Source: an uncultured Bacteroidia bacterium (GTDB taxonomy: Bacteria > Bacteroidota > Bacteroidia > Bacteroidales > UBA932). From it: a stretch of 64,000 nt of DNA. A program made the position numbers and the translations under genes. Location of the stretch: NCBI GenBank assembly GCA_902785785.1, contig CADAAA010000008.1, positions 1 to 64,000 on the forward strand. The letters run 5' to 3'. Positions 42,110 to 51,458 of this stretch are shown piece after piece; within the stretch, counting starts at the first letter, position 1; the number at the start of each line of letters is the position of its first letter. Under the pieces are notes generated by a model. That model saw nothing but the letters and a program-made list of their open reading frames with translations, was not told where the DNA came from and did no database searches.

Positions 42110-43591
42110 CTATTCAAGCGTCAGGTAGAACGGTACAAGAGGCAGTCCTTCGACGCCATGGATATTGCCGGGCTTGAAATCCGCCCAGCCGTAGCGGACG
42201 GCGCGCGGATCCTGGACTTCGTCAATGGCGATGCTCATCGTGCCACGGTTGAACGTGACATCCGTCACCGGATACCAGACGCCGTCCGCACCGCAGACTT
42301 CAAGTCCCTCTATCTCATGCAGGCGGTCTATGCCAGCCGGGCAATTCTCTATTCTCACATTGATCTCGTTCGGTGGAACCGGACGGGCGAAAGGTGTCGG
42401 GCGCTCGCCCTCCTTCGGAGGCTGGCGCTTGAACACCTCCGTAGCCTCCGGCGAGTCGCACGCCACGCGCTTGAAGCCGTATTCGCGGTTCAACGCAAGA
42501 TATGCCAGACGGTTTCCTACCGGTTCCTTCTTCGCAGGATGGATATTGTCCGCCTCGAAAGGCTCAACCAAGTCATTGGTACAGATTATCCCAGCGTTCG
42601 GGATAGCCTTTGCAGCATCGTGCTGTGCCTTGCGCAGACGCGCACCGCTGTCACCGTTGGCCGGGTCGTACAGATAGGGGGCGATCTCCACCATGTAGAA
42701 CGGCATAGATGCGTCCTTGTCCCCCCAGTCCTTCCTCCACAGGTTGACGAGGTCGGACATTCGGGCTACGAATTGGTCTTCCTTGCCCACGTTGGAGCAT
42801 CCCTGGTACCAAATGAAACCGCGTCCGGTGTAGCCTCGGACAGGAACCTCCATGGCATAGTACATCTGGAACGGACGCTGGTAGAAGATCATCTTGTTGA
42901 CTCCTTCCGGAGAAAGGTCTTCAGTGCCATAGGAAGCCAGTATCTCACGAGGAAGCCAGCTCTCCACGCGTGCACCTCCCCTTGCAAACGAGACGATGCC
43001 GATAGGGATATCCAACACCTGGTTGAGCTTGCGGGCGAAGAAATAGCCGACGGCACTCATCTCAGGAATGGTATTGGGATCGGCTCCCTGCCAGCCATCG
43101 GTAAGCCTGATCTCGGCGAGAGGTTCGTCGGACTGGTCAGCACGGGCATAGAACATACGGATACGGTCCCAAGCCGGAGCCTGGGTCAGCAACTCGTTAT
43201 ACCCCTCTATCGGGCAATTGTCAAATCCGCGGATCGGAACCTCCATGTTGGACTGGCCGGAGGCCAGCCATACCTCGCCGACGAGCACATCATTGATGGT
43301 CAGGGAACCGCCGTCACCCTTGATGTCGATCGTATATACCGTATAACCGGCTGCAGGAGTCTTGACATACGCAGTCCACTGGCCTTTGGCATCCGCCTTG
43401 GCCTGGTATGCCTTTCCGTCCCAGGAAGGGATGACGGTAACGGCAGCACCCGGGCTGGCGAAGCCCCATACGGCGGCATCTGCATTCTGTTGAAGGACCA
43501 TATGGTCCCCCGTAGGATGACGCAGGGCCAATTCAGCCCGAGCGCTCATGCCGGCAAGCAGCATGAGCGCAATGATAAAGCATCTTTTCAT
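42110..43591 (-). CDS. Sialate O-acetylesterase-like SGNH esterase
   Basis: 493 residues with signal peptide (CFIIALMLLAGMSARAELAL). Block I VWLASGQSNMEVPIRGF gives the catalytic Ser, GRGFIWYQGCSN corresponds to the FxWYQGExN block (the usual Glu is Cys here), and NIHPAKKEPVGNRLAYLAL contains the DxxH-like His. An N-terminal beta-domain (LRHPTGDHMVLQQNADAAVW) is typical of the family. Beside CE15 and xylanases it is most likely a xylan acetyl esterase, not one acting on sialic acid. It is the upstream gene of a two-gene unit with the CE15-like gene; the rubredoxin gene ends 11 bases ahead of it on the same strand, so read-through from the rubredoxin promoter is possible. Confidence 0.85.
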   Translation of the reverse strand: MKRCFIIALMLLAGMSARAELALRHPTGDHMVLQQNADAAVWGFASPGAAVTVIPSWDGKAYQAKADAKGQWTAYVKTPAAGYTVYTIDIKGDGGSLTINDVLVGEVWLASGQSNMEVPIRGFDNCPIEGYNELLTQAPAWDRIRMFYARADQSDEPLAEIRLTDGWQGADPNTIPEMSAVGYFFARKLNQVLDIPIGIVSFARGGARVESWLPREILASYGTEDLSPEGVNKMIFYQRPFQMYYAMEVPVRGYTGRGFIWYQGCSNVGKEDQFVARMSDLVNLWRKDWGDKDASMPFYMVEIAPYLYDPANGDSGARLRKAQHDAAKAIPNAGIICTNDLVEPFEADNIHPAKKEPVGNRLAYLALNREYGFKRVACDSPEATEVFKRQPPKEGERPTPFARPVPPNEINVRIENCPAGIDRLHEIEGLEVCGADGVWYPVTDVTFNRGTMSIAIDEVQDPRAVRYGWADFKPGNIHGVEGLPLVPFYLTLE

Positions 43592-43602
43592 AACGAGTGG
43601 TT

Positions 43603-43761
43603 TCAGGCCTCTGAGAACTCTTCCTTACCTGCTCCGCAGAGCGGACAGACGAAATCGGCGGGAACATCCTCCCAAGGGGTTCCGGGGGCTATGCCTCCTT
43701 CGGGATATCCGGCTTCGGGATCATACTCCCAGCCGCACAGGTTGCATACATACTTGGTCAT
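43603..43761 (-). CDS. Rubredoxin
   Basis: A 52-residue protein with both iron-binding pairs: [18 protein letters not shown] and [14 protein letters not shown], i.e. CxxCG near each end, plus the aromatic core residues Tyr and Trp of the family ([18 protein letters not shown]). It carries single electrons in the cytoplasm. The divergently transcribed neighbour is a flavodiiron protein, the usual electron acceptor of rubredoxin in O2 or NO reduction. Its own promoter matches the consensus well. It is too short for length-filtered gene prediction and easily missed. Confidence 0.95.
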   Translation of the reverse strand: MTKYVCNLCGWEYDPEAGYPEGGIAPGTPWEDVPADFVCPLCGAGKEEFSEA

Positions 43762-43794
43762 GGCAGTGCAATTTTATGGTTGTCTATGTATGTA

Positions 43795-43824
43795 CAAATA
43801 TAGTTATCCAAGTCCATTTCTCAA
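43795..43824 (-). promoter_or_regulatory. Rubredoxin promoter
   Basis: Minus strand TTG (43822-43824), 19 bases, TATATTTG (43795-43802), about 34 bases before the ATG at 43761. An excellent match to the Bacteroidota consensus. Confidence 0.8.
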
Positions 43825-43834
43825 AACAGTTTGC

Positions 43835-43842
43835 TATATTTG
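43835..43842 (+). promoter_or_regulatory. -7 box of the flavodiiron gene
   Basis: TATATTTG, 23 bases before the ATG at 43865. No TTG at standard spacing is present. It overlaps the -33 region of the divergent rubredoxin promoter closely enough that the two may compete or be co-regulated. Confidence 0.6.
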
Positions 43843-43864
43843 CACAACTCAACAACCACGTATC

Positions 43865-45049
43865 ATGACAGTATCCCTGAACAGCATGGTCAAGTATATC
43901 GGAGTCGATGATCTCGACCTTGACCTTTTCGAAAGCCAGTATGTCGTACCCGAAGGAATGTCCTACAACTCCTATGTGATCCTTGACGACAGGATCGCCA
44001 TCATGGACACTGCTGACATCCGCAAGGAAGAGCAGTGGAAGGCCAATCTCGCCGAGGCCCTGGGAGGCCGCAAGCCCGATTATCTGGTCGTGCACCACAT
44101 GGAACCCGACCATTCCGCCCTCGTGGCGTGGGTACTGGATGCTTATCCGGGGATCACTCTCGTATCGAGCGCAAAGGCCGTCCAGATGCTGGGACAGTTC
44201 TTCGAGGGGATTGACCTCGAAGGACGCACCAAGGTCGTCAAGGAAGGCGATGTCATCGATCTCGGAACCCACACACTGCGCTTCTTTGCCGCGCCCATGG
44301 TGCACTGGCCTGAGGTCATGGTATCGTTCGATGCCGCCGACGGAGCGCTCTACAGCGCAGATGCTTTCGGCAAGTTCGGCGCCCTGTCCAAATGCGGCTT
44401 CTACGGCCGTGACGATGACGACTGGGCTTGCGAAGGACGCCGCTACTATTTCAACATCGTGGGCAAATACGGCGCTCAGGTCCAAGCCTTGCTGCGCAAG
44501 CTCTCAGACCTGCCTGTCAAGACCATACGCCCGCTTCACGGACCTGTCCTTGAGGATAACTTGGGACAGTACGTCTCCCTGTATGACACCTGGAGCAAAT
44601 ATGCACCGGAGAGCGAAGGCGTGTTCATCGCCTGCGCATCCATCCACGGAGGCACGCTCAAAGCAGCGGAGAAGCTCGCCGACATCCTTCGCGCCAAGGG
44701 TGCAAAGAAGGTCGTCCTCAGCGACCTCTGCCGCTCCGATGTCGCGGAAAATGTCGAGGATGCCTTCCGCTACCCGACCATGGTCATTGCTGCATCATCG
44801 TATGATGCAGGACTCTTTACTCCTATGTATGAGTTCCTTCACAGGCTTCAGATCAAGGGTTACTCCAACCGTCGTGTCGCAATCGTCGAGAACGGTTCAT
44901 GGGCACCTTCCGCTGCCCGCGTAATGGTAGAGATGGTCGGTGCCATGAAGAACATCGAGCTCGTGGACCAGGTCGTCACCATCCGGAGCCGCATGAAAGC
45001 CTCGGACATCCCCGCCCTCGAATCCCTCGCCGACGCCGTCCTCGCATAG
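43865..45049 (+). CDS. Flavodiiron protein (A-type flavoprotein, FprA-like)
   Basis: 394 residues. The N-terminal metallo-beta-lactamase-like domain has the diiron ligands in HHMEPDHSALVAW and MVHWPEVMVSFD, and IRPLHGPVLEDN contributes the last His. The C-terminal flavodoxin domain (from about 250: GVFIACASIHGGTLKAAEKL, ASSYDAGLFTPMYEFLHRL, VENGSWAPSAARVM) binds FMN. It reduces O2 to water or NO to N2O, protecting the anaerobe. Electrons would come from the rubredoxin encoded just across the divergent promoter. A much longer in-frame frame reaching back to 42158 is antisense to the esterase gene and is not coding; the ATG at 43865 follows the promoter. Confidence 0.93.
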   Translation: MTVSLNSMVKYIGVDDLDLDLFESQYVVPEGMSYNSYVILDDRIAIMDTADIRKEEQWKANLAEALGGRKPDYLVVHHMEPDHSALVAWVLDAYPGITLVSSAKAVQMLGQFFEGIDLEGRTKVVKEGDVIDLGTHTLRFFAAPMVHWPEVMVSFDAADGALYSADAFGKFGALSKCGFYGRDDDDWACEGRRYYFNIVGKYGAQVQALLRKLSDLPVKTIRPLHGPVLEDNLGQYVSLYDTWSKYAPESEGVFIACASIHGGTLKAAEKLADILRAKGAKKVVLSDLCRSDVAENVEDAFRYPTMVIAASSYDAGLFTPMYEFLHRLQIKGYSNRRVAIVENGSWAPSAARVMVEMVGAMKNIELVDQVVTIRSRMKASDIPALESLADAVLA

Positions 45050-45065
45050 GATAGCGCTGCCTCTA

Positions 45066-45143
45066 AAGTCAGGCAATATCCCCCCTGAAAAGCTTTTCCG
45101 AAGGGAAGAATCACAGCTTTTCAGGGGGGATATCGCCTGACTT
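45066..45143. repeat. 29-bp inverted repeat between convergent genes
   Basis: Arms 45066-45094 and 45115-45143 are reverse complements at 28 of 29 positions with a 20-base loop. The core GGGGGG/CCCCCC flanked by GAAAAGCT makes a very stable hairpin. There is no T tract at either end, so it is not a classic intrinsic terminator, though it lies where one is expected, between the flavodiiron gene and glmS. Confidence 0.85.
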
Positions 45144-45156
45144 GACAGTAACTATA

Positions 45157-47001
45157 CTATTCTACCGTGACGGATTTCGCGAGGTTGCGGGGCTGATCGA
45201 CATTGCGGCCCTTGTAGACTGCGATATAGTATGCCAGCAACTGCAGAGGCACAGAGACTATGATCGGCATCAGACAGTCGATTACGGCCGGCACTTCAAT
45301 GACGTAGTCGGTTATGCCGGGCACAGTTGCATCCCCCTTGGCCATCACAGCTATCACCTTACCGCCGCGGGCTTTGACCTCTTCGATATTGCTGAGCGTC
45401 TTCTCGTAAGTCACATCCGGAGTCACGATGGCGACGGTCGGCATCTCGGCGTCGATGAGCGCGATGGGCCCGTGCTTCATCTCCGCGGCAGGATAGCCCT
45501 CAGCATGGATGTAGCTGATTTCCTTAAGCTTAAGCGCGCCTTCAAGTGCAGTCGGATAGTTATATCCGCGACCGAGATAAATGAAATTGTGCGCGTAAGT
45601 GAATATCTTGGCAAGGTCGGCGACCTGACCGCTGAGCTCCAGGACCTCCTTGAGCTTTTCCGGCAGCGAGAGCAGGCCTTGTGCCACTTCATCGTAGTAC
45701 TCCTTGCTGACAGTCCCCTTCCTTTCCGCGATGGCAAGTGCCATCATGGCCATGACCGTCACCTGGCCGGTAAAGGCCTTGGTGGACGCGACGCCGATCT
45801 CCGGACCGACATGCACGTAAGTGCCGCTGTCCGTCGCACGGGCTATGCTGGACCCGATCACGTTGCATATACCATAGACGAAGGCGCCTGCCTTGCGCGC
45901 AAGTGAAATGGCTGCCAGCGTATCCGCGGTCTCTCCCGACTGCGACACGGCTATCACGATATCGTCCGGGAAGAGCACGGGATTGCGGTAACGGAACTCC
46001 GATGCATATTCCACTTCAGCCGGAATGCGGCAGATATTCTCGAAAAGCTGCTTTCCGATGAGCGACGCGTGCCAGGAAGTGCCGCAGGCCACGAAGACCA
46101 CACGGCGCGCGGCCAGCCAGCGGTCGATGTTGTCCCTGATACCAGAGAGTATGACACGGCCGCTGTCCGCATTGACGCGGCCGCGGATGCAGTCCACGAT
46201 GGTGCGCGGCTGCTCGTTGATCTCCTTGAGCATGAAGGTGGGATACCCGCCTTTCTCAAGGTCAGAAATGGAGATGTCGAGCTTGGTAACCCTGTACTCT
46301 GCTTCCTCATTGTCCAAAGTGACAAGCTGCAAAGGTTTTCCCCTTTCGATCACCGCGATCTCACCGTCTTCGACATAAACTATGTCATGGGTATACTCCA
46401 CGATCGAGGAAGCATCGGAGCTGATGAAATACTCACCCTTCCCCACTCCGATGGCCATTGGACTGCTCTGGCGTGCGGCGATTATCTTGTCGTTGTTGCC
46501 CTTTTCCACCACGGCTATTGCGTAAGCCCCGACCACCTTCTTGAGAGCGAGCCTGACCGCTTCCTCGAGGGTGCATCCCTCCGTATCACGGACATATTCG
46601 ATAAGGTTCACAAGCACCTCCGAATCAGTCTCACTGCGGAAAGTGACCCCGGCCGCAGTCAGCGCATCCTTCAGCACGCGGTAATTCTCGATGATGCCGT
46701 TATGGATCATCGCGATCCGTCCGTCCGCCGAGAAATGCGGATGGGCGTTGGTATCGTTCGGCTCGCCGTGCGTAGCCCAGCGGGTATGGGCAATGCCTAC
46801 CGTCCCTGCAGTATCCTTGTCGGCAAGGAAATGCTCCAGGGCATCGATCTTCCCCTTGCACTTGTACACGTTGAGCGAGCCGTCGCCGCCCACAAGGGCG
46901 ACACCGGCGCTGTCATAACCGCGGTACTCGAGCCTGCGAAGTCCCTTGATCAGTATGGGACAGGCATCCCTGTCACCGATATAACCTACGATTCCACACA
47001 T
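45157..47001 (-). CDS. glmS: Glutamine-fructose-6-phosphate aminotransferase
   Basis: 614 residues, full length. MCGIVGYIGDRDACPILIKG exposes Cys2, the glutamine-hydrolysing nucleophile, after Met removal; TRWATHGEPNDTNAHPH and HNGIIENY complete the amidotransferase site. Two SIS domains follow (VACGTSWHASLIGKQLFE, AVSQSGETADTLAAISLARK, YLGRGYNYPTALEGALKLKE) and the C-terminus ends NLAKSVTVE as usual. It makes glucosamine-6-phosphate for cell wall and lipopolysaccharide using glutamine nitrogen. It is the last gene of the glutamine/ammonia operon, 3 bases after guaA. No glmS ribozyme is visible upstream. Confidence 0.97.
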   Translation of the reverse strand: MCGIVGYIGDRDACPILIKGLRRLEYRGYDSAGVALVGGDGSLNVYKCKGKIDALEHFLADKDTAGTVGIAHTRWATHGEPNDTNAHPHFSADGRIAMIHNGIIENYRVLKDALTAAGVTFRSETDSEVLVNLIEYVRDTEGCTLEEAVRLALKKVVGAYAIAVVEKGNNDKIIAARQSSPMAIGVGKGEYFISSDASSIVEYTHDIVYVEDGEIAVIERGKPLQLVTLDNEEAEYRVTKLDISISDLEKGGYPTFMLKEINEQPRTIVDCIRGRVNADSGRVILSGIRDNIDRWLAARRVVFVACGTSWHASLIGKQLFENICRIPAEVEYASEFRYRNPVLFPDDIVIAVSQSGETADTLAAISLARKAGAFVYGICNVIGSSIARATDSGTYVHVGPEIGVASTKAFTGQVTVMAMMALAIAERKGTVSKEYYDEVAQGLLSLPEKLKEVLELSGQVADLAKIFTYAHNFIYLGRGYNYPTALEGALKLKEISYIHAEGYPAAEMKHGPIALIDAEMPTVAIVTPDVTYEKTLSNIEEVKARGGKVIAVMAKGDATVPGITDYVIEVPAVIDCLMPIIVSVPLQLLAYYIAVYKGRNVDQPRNLAKSVTVE

Positions 47002-47004
47002 GGT

Positions 47005-48525
47005 TTACTCCCATTCTATGGTCGCCGGCGGTTTCGAAGATATGTCATAGCATACCCGGTTCACACCCTTGACATTGTTAATGATCTCATTGCTTACGTT
47101 GCGCAGGAAATCCGTCGGAAGTTCGGCCCAGTCGGCCGTCATCGCGTCAGTACTCGTCACTGCTCGAAGAACTACGGCATGGTCGTATGTACGCTCGTCA
47201 CCCATGACTCCCACCGTGCGGACGGGCAGGAGTATAGCGCCTGCCTGCCAGATGCGGTCATACAGACCGTATTCGCGCAGGCTGCGCATGAACACGTCAT
47301 CCACGTCCTGAAGTATGCGGACTTTCTCCGGCGTGATATCCTCCAGGATGCGAACTGCGAGTCCCGGTCCCGGGAAAGGTTGGCGGAACACCATGTGCTT
47401 CGGCATGCCGAGGCTAAGCCCGACAGCACGTACCTCGTCCTTGAAAAGCCATTTCAGAGGCTCGCAAAGGCTGAGCTTCATATCCTTCGGAAGTCCTCCG
47501 ACATTGTGGTGGCTCTTGATGACCTTGCCCGTGATGTTGCAACTCTCGATACGGTCGGGATAGATGGTCCCCTGGGCAAGCCACTTCGCGCCTTCTATCC
47601 TGGCGGCTTCGGCGTTGAAAACCTCAACGAACTTCCGGCCTATGATCTTGCGTTTCTTCTCGGGGTCGGACACTCCTGCAAGGGCTGACAGGAACTCCTT
47701 TGAAGCATCGACTCCCGTCACGTTGAGCCCCAGTTCCTTATAGTCCGAAAGGACATCTTCGAACTCATGCTTGCGCAGCAGGCCATGGTTCACGAAGATA
47801 CAGTTCAACCTGTCCCCGATGGCGCGGTTCAGGAGTACAGCTGCTACCGATGAGTCCACGCCGCCGCTAAGCCCGAGGACGACCTTGTCGTCACCGAGCA
47901 TAGTCCGCAATTCCTGAACGGAACTCTCCACAAAGGAGTCGGGTGTCCATTCGCGGCGGCTGCCGCAGATCCCGACGACGAAATTCTCCAGCAACTGCCC
48001 GCCCTGAAGGGTGTGCATAACCTCAGGATGGAACTGTACTCCCCAGACAGGAGCGTTCCCGCTCTCGAAAGCAGCAAACCTCACGCTGTCCGTCGAGGCC
48101 ACCAGACGGTATCCCTCCGGCAACGCGGTGATACTGTCACCGTGGCTCATCCACACTTGCGAAGGGGCTTCGACGCCCTTGAACAAGCGGCAGGCCGGAT
48201 CGATGAATGACAGCCCCGCACGGCCATATTCACGCGTACCCACAGGCTCCACACGCCCGCCCAAGGTATAGCTCAGGAGCTGCGCCCCATAGCATATGCC
48301 AAGCACGGGCAGACGGCCGAGAAAACGCGAAAGATCGGGCCTTGCAGCGTCATCGGCATAGACACTCAGCGGTGAACCGCTGAGTATGACGCCGATGACA
48401 TCGCCGTCATCTTCCGGGTAGCGGTCATACGGGAGGATTTCACAGAAGGTTCCAAGCTCCCTGACCCTCCTGCCTATGAGCTGGGTGGTCTGGGAGCCGA
48501 AATCAAGTATGATTATTCTTTGCAT
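47005..48525 (-). CDS. guaA: GMP synthase (glutamine-hydrolysing)
   Basis: 506 residues with all expected modules. Class I amidotransferase: [16 protein letters not shown] holds the Cys nucleophile, VQFHPEV the His-Glu pair. ATP-pyrophosphatase domain: [19 protein letters not shown] is the PP-loop; [13 protein letters not shown] and [12 protein letters not shown] follow. The dimerisation domain ends [14 protein letters not shown]. It converts XMP to GMP with glutamine nitrogen. It overlaps the upstream receiver/PEP-synthase-like gene by 13 bases and is 3 bases from glmS, so the two glutamine-using enzymes are translated together at the end of an operon whose first gene is glutamine synthetase. 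Confidence 0.97.
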   Translation of the reverse strand: MQRIIILDFGSQTTQLIGRRVRELGTFCEILPYDRYPEDDGDVIGVILSGSPLSVYADDAARPDLSRFLGRLPVLGICYGAQLLSYTLGGRVEPVGTREYGRAGLSFIDPACRLFKGVEAPSQVWMSHGDSITALPEGYRLVASTDSVRFAAFESGNAPVWGVQFHPEVMHTLQGGQLLENFVVGICGSRREWTPDSFVESSVQELRTMLGDDKVVLGLSGGVDSSVAAVLLNRAIGDRLNCIFVNHGLLRKHEFEDVLSDYKELGLNVTGVDASKEFLSALAGVSDPEKKRKIIGRKFVEVFNAEAARIEGAKWLAQGTIYPDRIESCNITGKVIKSHHNVGGLPKDMKLSLCEPLKWLFKDEVRAVGLSLGMPKHMVFRQPFPGPGLAVRILEDITPEKVRILQDVDDVFMRSLREYGLYDRIWQAGAILLPVRTVGVMGDERTYDHAVVLRAVTSTDAMTADWAELPTDFLRNVSNEIINNVKGVNRVCYDISSKPPATIEWE

Positions 48526-51449
48526 TTGATCATTGCCCTGTTCGTCTTTCCGTCGATACAGACCAGGAGGTCGGAAGGGAAGCGCACATGGCGCAGGTAT
48601 GCGGTCTCAGAGACCGCAGGGAGAGCGTCAAGCACGCTGAAATCCAGACTATCCTCTGTGTGCGCGAAAGGATTGACGTTGATGTATCCTACGTTGAAGG
48701 ATGTAAGATTCTGGAAGAAATGCGTTCCCTGGCTCGGATCTATCTGGAAGTCAGGTAGCGAACACTCGACGATGGCCTTGGCCTCGGAGATATCGCTCCA
48801 GCGTACCGGCACGCCCAGCGAAGGCTGGCTCGTACCCCATCGGCCGAAGCCGATAAGTATGTAGCCCTTTCCTTCTTCCAGCATCCTGGTATTGACAGCG
48901 GACACTTCGTTCGCCATGTCATGGGTCTTAAGCACATCCCACGCATCTTTCTTCAGATAAACGACGTCGGAGACGCCCTCCACCCAGCCGGTACCAAGGG
49001 CGCAGCCAGAGGTCAAGAAAGCGCCGTCCGTGTCGATCTTGTCCCAGTTGACATCCGCAAAACGGGTGTCAACCGAGATCGGACGGACCTGCAGTACGTT
49101 GAACAACGTACGCCCGTCCGGATCGAAGTCGGCCGCAAACTCGATCTCTACGTTGCACTTCATCTCTTCCTTGGCTATCTGCAACAGGCGGTCCACGATG
49201 TCGGCCACCGGAACCGTGTTGTATTTCAGCATCTGGGCGAAGGTGATATACTTAGGTCCCTCCGGGAATGCCGAATCGATCATCCTCATATTGGAGAGAT
49301 CCCATGTGGACACGACCTTCGAGAACGATTTGAACTTATAGCAATCCACAATGTTCAGTCTCTCAAGGTTGACGGCGTCGTCGACGGAAGTCCTGAAATG
49401 CTCCGGCTGCATGCTGAGCGCCAGCATGGACTTCTGCGTATCCGTCATAGCCAGTTCGGGCGTAGAGAGCTGCAACGCATGCTTGGGATACTTCGGGGAG
49501 AAACGCAGCACCTGCTCACCGTCCACGACGGCCTTTCCGAGGCCATAGGCGATCTTGACTATGCCGTCTTCGGCCTCCTCATGTCCGACAGGATAGAAGT
49601 TGATGGACCGGGCTACACCGGACAATGTCGGGAAGAAATACCCGCCGTCCTCGCTGCCGCAAACCTCCTGGATGACAATGGCCATCTTCTCCTCGGAAAT
49701 GACGTTTCCGGACGAGAGGATATAACTCTTGGCTGACGAGAAGAACACGCTCGCATACACGCTCTTGATAGCCTTGGAGAGCAGGCGGAGCTGCTGCGTG
49801 CTATGCTCGGCCCATGGGATCATATACGTCGAATAAACGCCCGCAAACGGCTGATGGTAAGAGTCTTCCAAACGCGAGGAAGAACGCACCGCCAACGGAC
49901 GGCGTACAACCTTGATGAATGCCTTGAGCGAATCCATCAGTTCCTTCGGAAGGTTGGAAGATACGAACTCCGACAGCAGGTCGCTGTCGCTCATGTCGGA
50001 ATCAATGACGTACTTGAGGCCGTTCTCGGAGATGAAACGGTCGAACCAGTCGGTCGTGATGACCAGGGTACGGGGCACCATCACGTGCACGTCCTCCCAC
50101 TGGTCGTAGAGGTTGTATTTCTCGAGGATGTTGTTCAGGAACGCCAGTCCGCGCGCCTTGCCTCCGATGGATCCGGTACCCAGACGCGAGAACCAGATGG
50201 TGTCGTTGAAAGTCTGGGGATCGAACGCCGCCACCACTCCCAGCGCCTGCGAAATGCGGTAGTCGTGGATGATCTTGAGATCGTAGCGGCGGTGCGACTC
50301 TATGTCCTCATAATCCTCGGAGCGGATGGGATTCAACGCCCTTCCGAGCTTGAATATACCCCTGGAATAGAGCCACTTGGAGAGATAGTTCTTGTCCGCA
50401 AGGGCCTTGAAGACACCGGGAGGGATAGTGCCAAGGAGCCTCTCGAACTCATAGAGGTTCCTGGCGCGGCCGATCTCGATGCCCGTCGAAGGATCGACTG
50501 CCACGAAGTCACCGAAACCGAACTCGCGTTCGATGTACTCCTCGAGCTCCTGAAGGAGCATCTTGGAGCTCTTGCGGATGAATCCGACACCGAGCCCCGC
50601 AGCCACGGACCTCATGCTCTCCTGGGAAGACTGCATGAGGATGGGCATGCGGGAATTGTCCGTATGGATAAGCTTGCAGAGATCCACTCCTGCGTCGATC
50701 TTCTCCTCGGAGGGACTGTCGCCCTTGTGAAGGACGAATCCCACGTCGGTGATGACGCCGAGCAGGTTGGATTTGTATTTCCGGTACAGCGCGACAGCAT
50801 CGTCGTAGTTGGTGGCCATGAGGATCTTAGGTCTGGCGCGTTTCCGCGCTACCTGCTGCTGCTCGTTCAGGGTGTCCTTGATGGACTCCTTGTTCTGCTG
50901 CAGCACCATGCGGTACAACGCAGGGAGATACGTCGAATAGTAACGTATCGAATCCTCAACGAGCAGGATGCCCTGCACGCCGCAGCCGAGCATGTCGTCC
51001 TCGGCATTGATCTGGTCCTCCAGGAGCTTGATGATCGCGATGATAAGGTCCGTGGAGTTGTTCCAGCAGAAGACATAGTCGATGCTGGAGCGCCCGAAGG
51101 CCTCGATCTTGCGGTACACCTCCCTGGAGAAAGACGACAGGAGGACGATCGGCATGTCCGGATCGTACCCCTTCGCCTTTTCGGAAAAATCGAAAACGCT
51201 GATCTCCCCGACGTAATACATGGTGACCACAAGGTCGAAGCGCTCTCCCCCCTCGAAGAGGTTGAGCGCTTCGGCAGTGGTCTCCACCCGTCGGATCTGC
51301 GGCGGGTTGCTGAGGCCGAGTTCCGCATACTCCTGCGCGATCTGCGTTTCGATACGGCCGTCCTCCTCGAGGGAGAAGCTGTCGTAACTGTTGCATATCA
51401 GCAGGATGCTGCGGATACGCCTCGACATGAGTGTCGTGCTGTTCTTCAT
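48513..51449 (-). CDS. Receiver-like/PEP-synthase-N-like protein of unknown function
   Basis: 978 residues, cytoplasmic. The first ~150 residues look like a response-regulator fold ([58 protein letters not shown]); a second receiver-like segment spans about 160-300 ([45 protein letters not shown]). From about 420 a PPDK/PEP-synthase N-terminal ATP-grasp domain appears: [68 protein letters not shown]. The phospho-histidine swivelling domain and the PEP-binding barrel of true PEP synthase are absent. A phosphotransfer or signalling role is possible. Placement between gdhA (9 bases) and guaA (13-base overlap) points to nitrogen metabolism. Annotation as PEP synthase would be wrong. Confidence 0.78.
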   Translation of the reverse strand: MKNSTTLMSRRIRSILLICNSYDSFSLEEDGRIETQIAQEYAELGLSNPPQIRRVETTAEALNLFEGGERFDLVVTMYYVGEISVFDFSEKAKGYDPDMPIVLLSSFSREVYRKIEAFGRSSIDYVFCWNNSTDLIIAIIKLLEDQINAEDDMLGCGVQGILLVEDSIRYYSTYLPALYRMVLQQNKESIKDTLNEQQQVARKRARPKILMATNYDDAVALYRKYKSNLLGVITDVGFVLHKGDSPSEEKIDAGVDLCKLIHTDNSRMPILMQSSQESMRSVAAGLGVGFIRKSSKMLLQELEEYIEREFGFGDFVAVDPSTGIEIGRARNLYEFERLLGTIPPGVFKALADKNYLSKWLYSRGIFKLGRALNPIRSEDYEDIESHRRYDLKIIHDYRISQALGVVAAFDPQTFNDTIWFSRLGTGSIGGKARGLAFLNNILEKYNLYDQWEDVHVMVPRTLVITTDWFDRFISENGLKYVIDSDMSDSDLLSEFVSSNLPKELMDSLKAFIKVVRRPLAVRSSSRLEDSYHQPFAGVYSTYMIPWAEHSTQQLRLLSKAIKSVYASVFFSSAKSYILSSGNVISEEKMAIVIQEVCGSEDGGYFFPTLSGVARSINFYPVGHEEAEDGIVKIAYGLGKAVVDGEQVLRFSPKYPKHALQLSTPELAMTDTQKSMLALSMQPEHFRTSVDDAVNLERLNIVDCYKFKSFSKVVSTWDLSNMRMIDSAFPEGPKYITFAQMLKYNTVPVADIVDRLLQIAKEEMKCNVEIEFAADFDPDGRTLFNVLQVRPISVDTRFADVNWDKIDTDGAFLTSGCALGTGWVEGVSDVVYLKKDAWDVLKTHDMANEVSAVNTRMLEEGKGYILIGFGRWGTSQPSLGVPVRWSDISEAKAIVECSLPDFQIDPSQGTHFFQNLTSFNVGYINVNPFAHTEDSLDFSVLDALPAVSETAYLRHVRFPSDLLVCIDGKTNRAMIKCKE

Positions 51450-51458
51450 TTATACTTT

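Noticed and set aside
42158-43864. Long plus-strand open frame of over 550 residues leading in-frame into the flavodiiron protein
   Set aside because: It is antisense to the well-supported SGNH esterase and rubredoxin genes, its translation resembles no protein, and promoter and family alignment place the true start at 43865.
45050-45156. glmS ribozyme or riboswitch near glmS
   Set aside because: The structured element lies downstream of glmS, not in a leader, and glmS is preceded by guaA with 3 bases between, leaving no room for a ribozyme.
48513-51449. Annotation as phosphoenolpyruvate synthase
   Set aside because: Only the ATP-grasp half is recognisable; the phospho-histidine and PEP-binding domains needed for the reaction are absent and receiver-like domains occupy the N-terminus.
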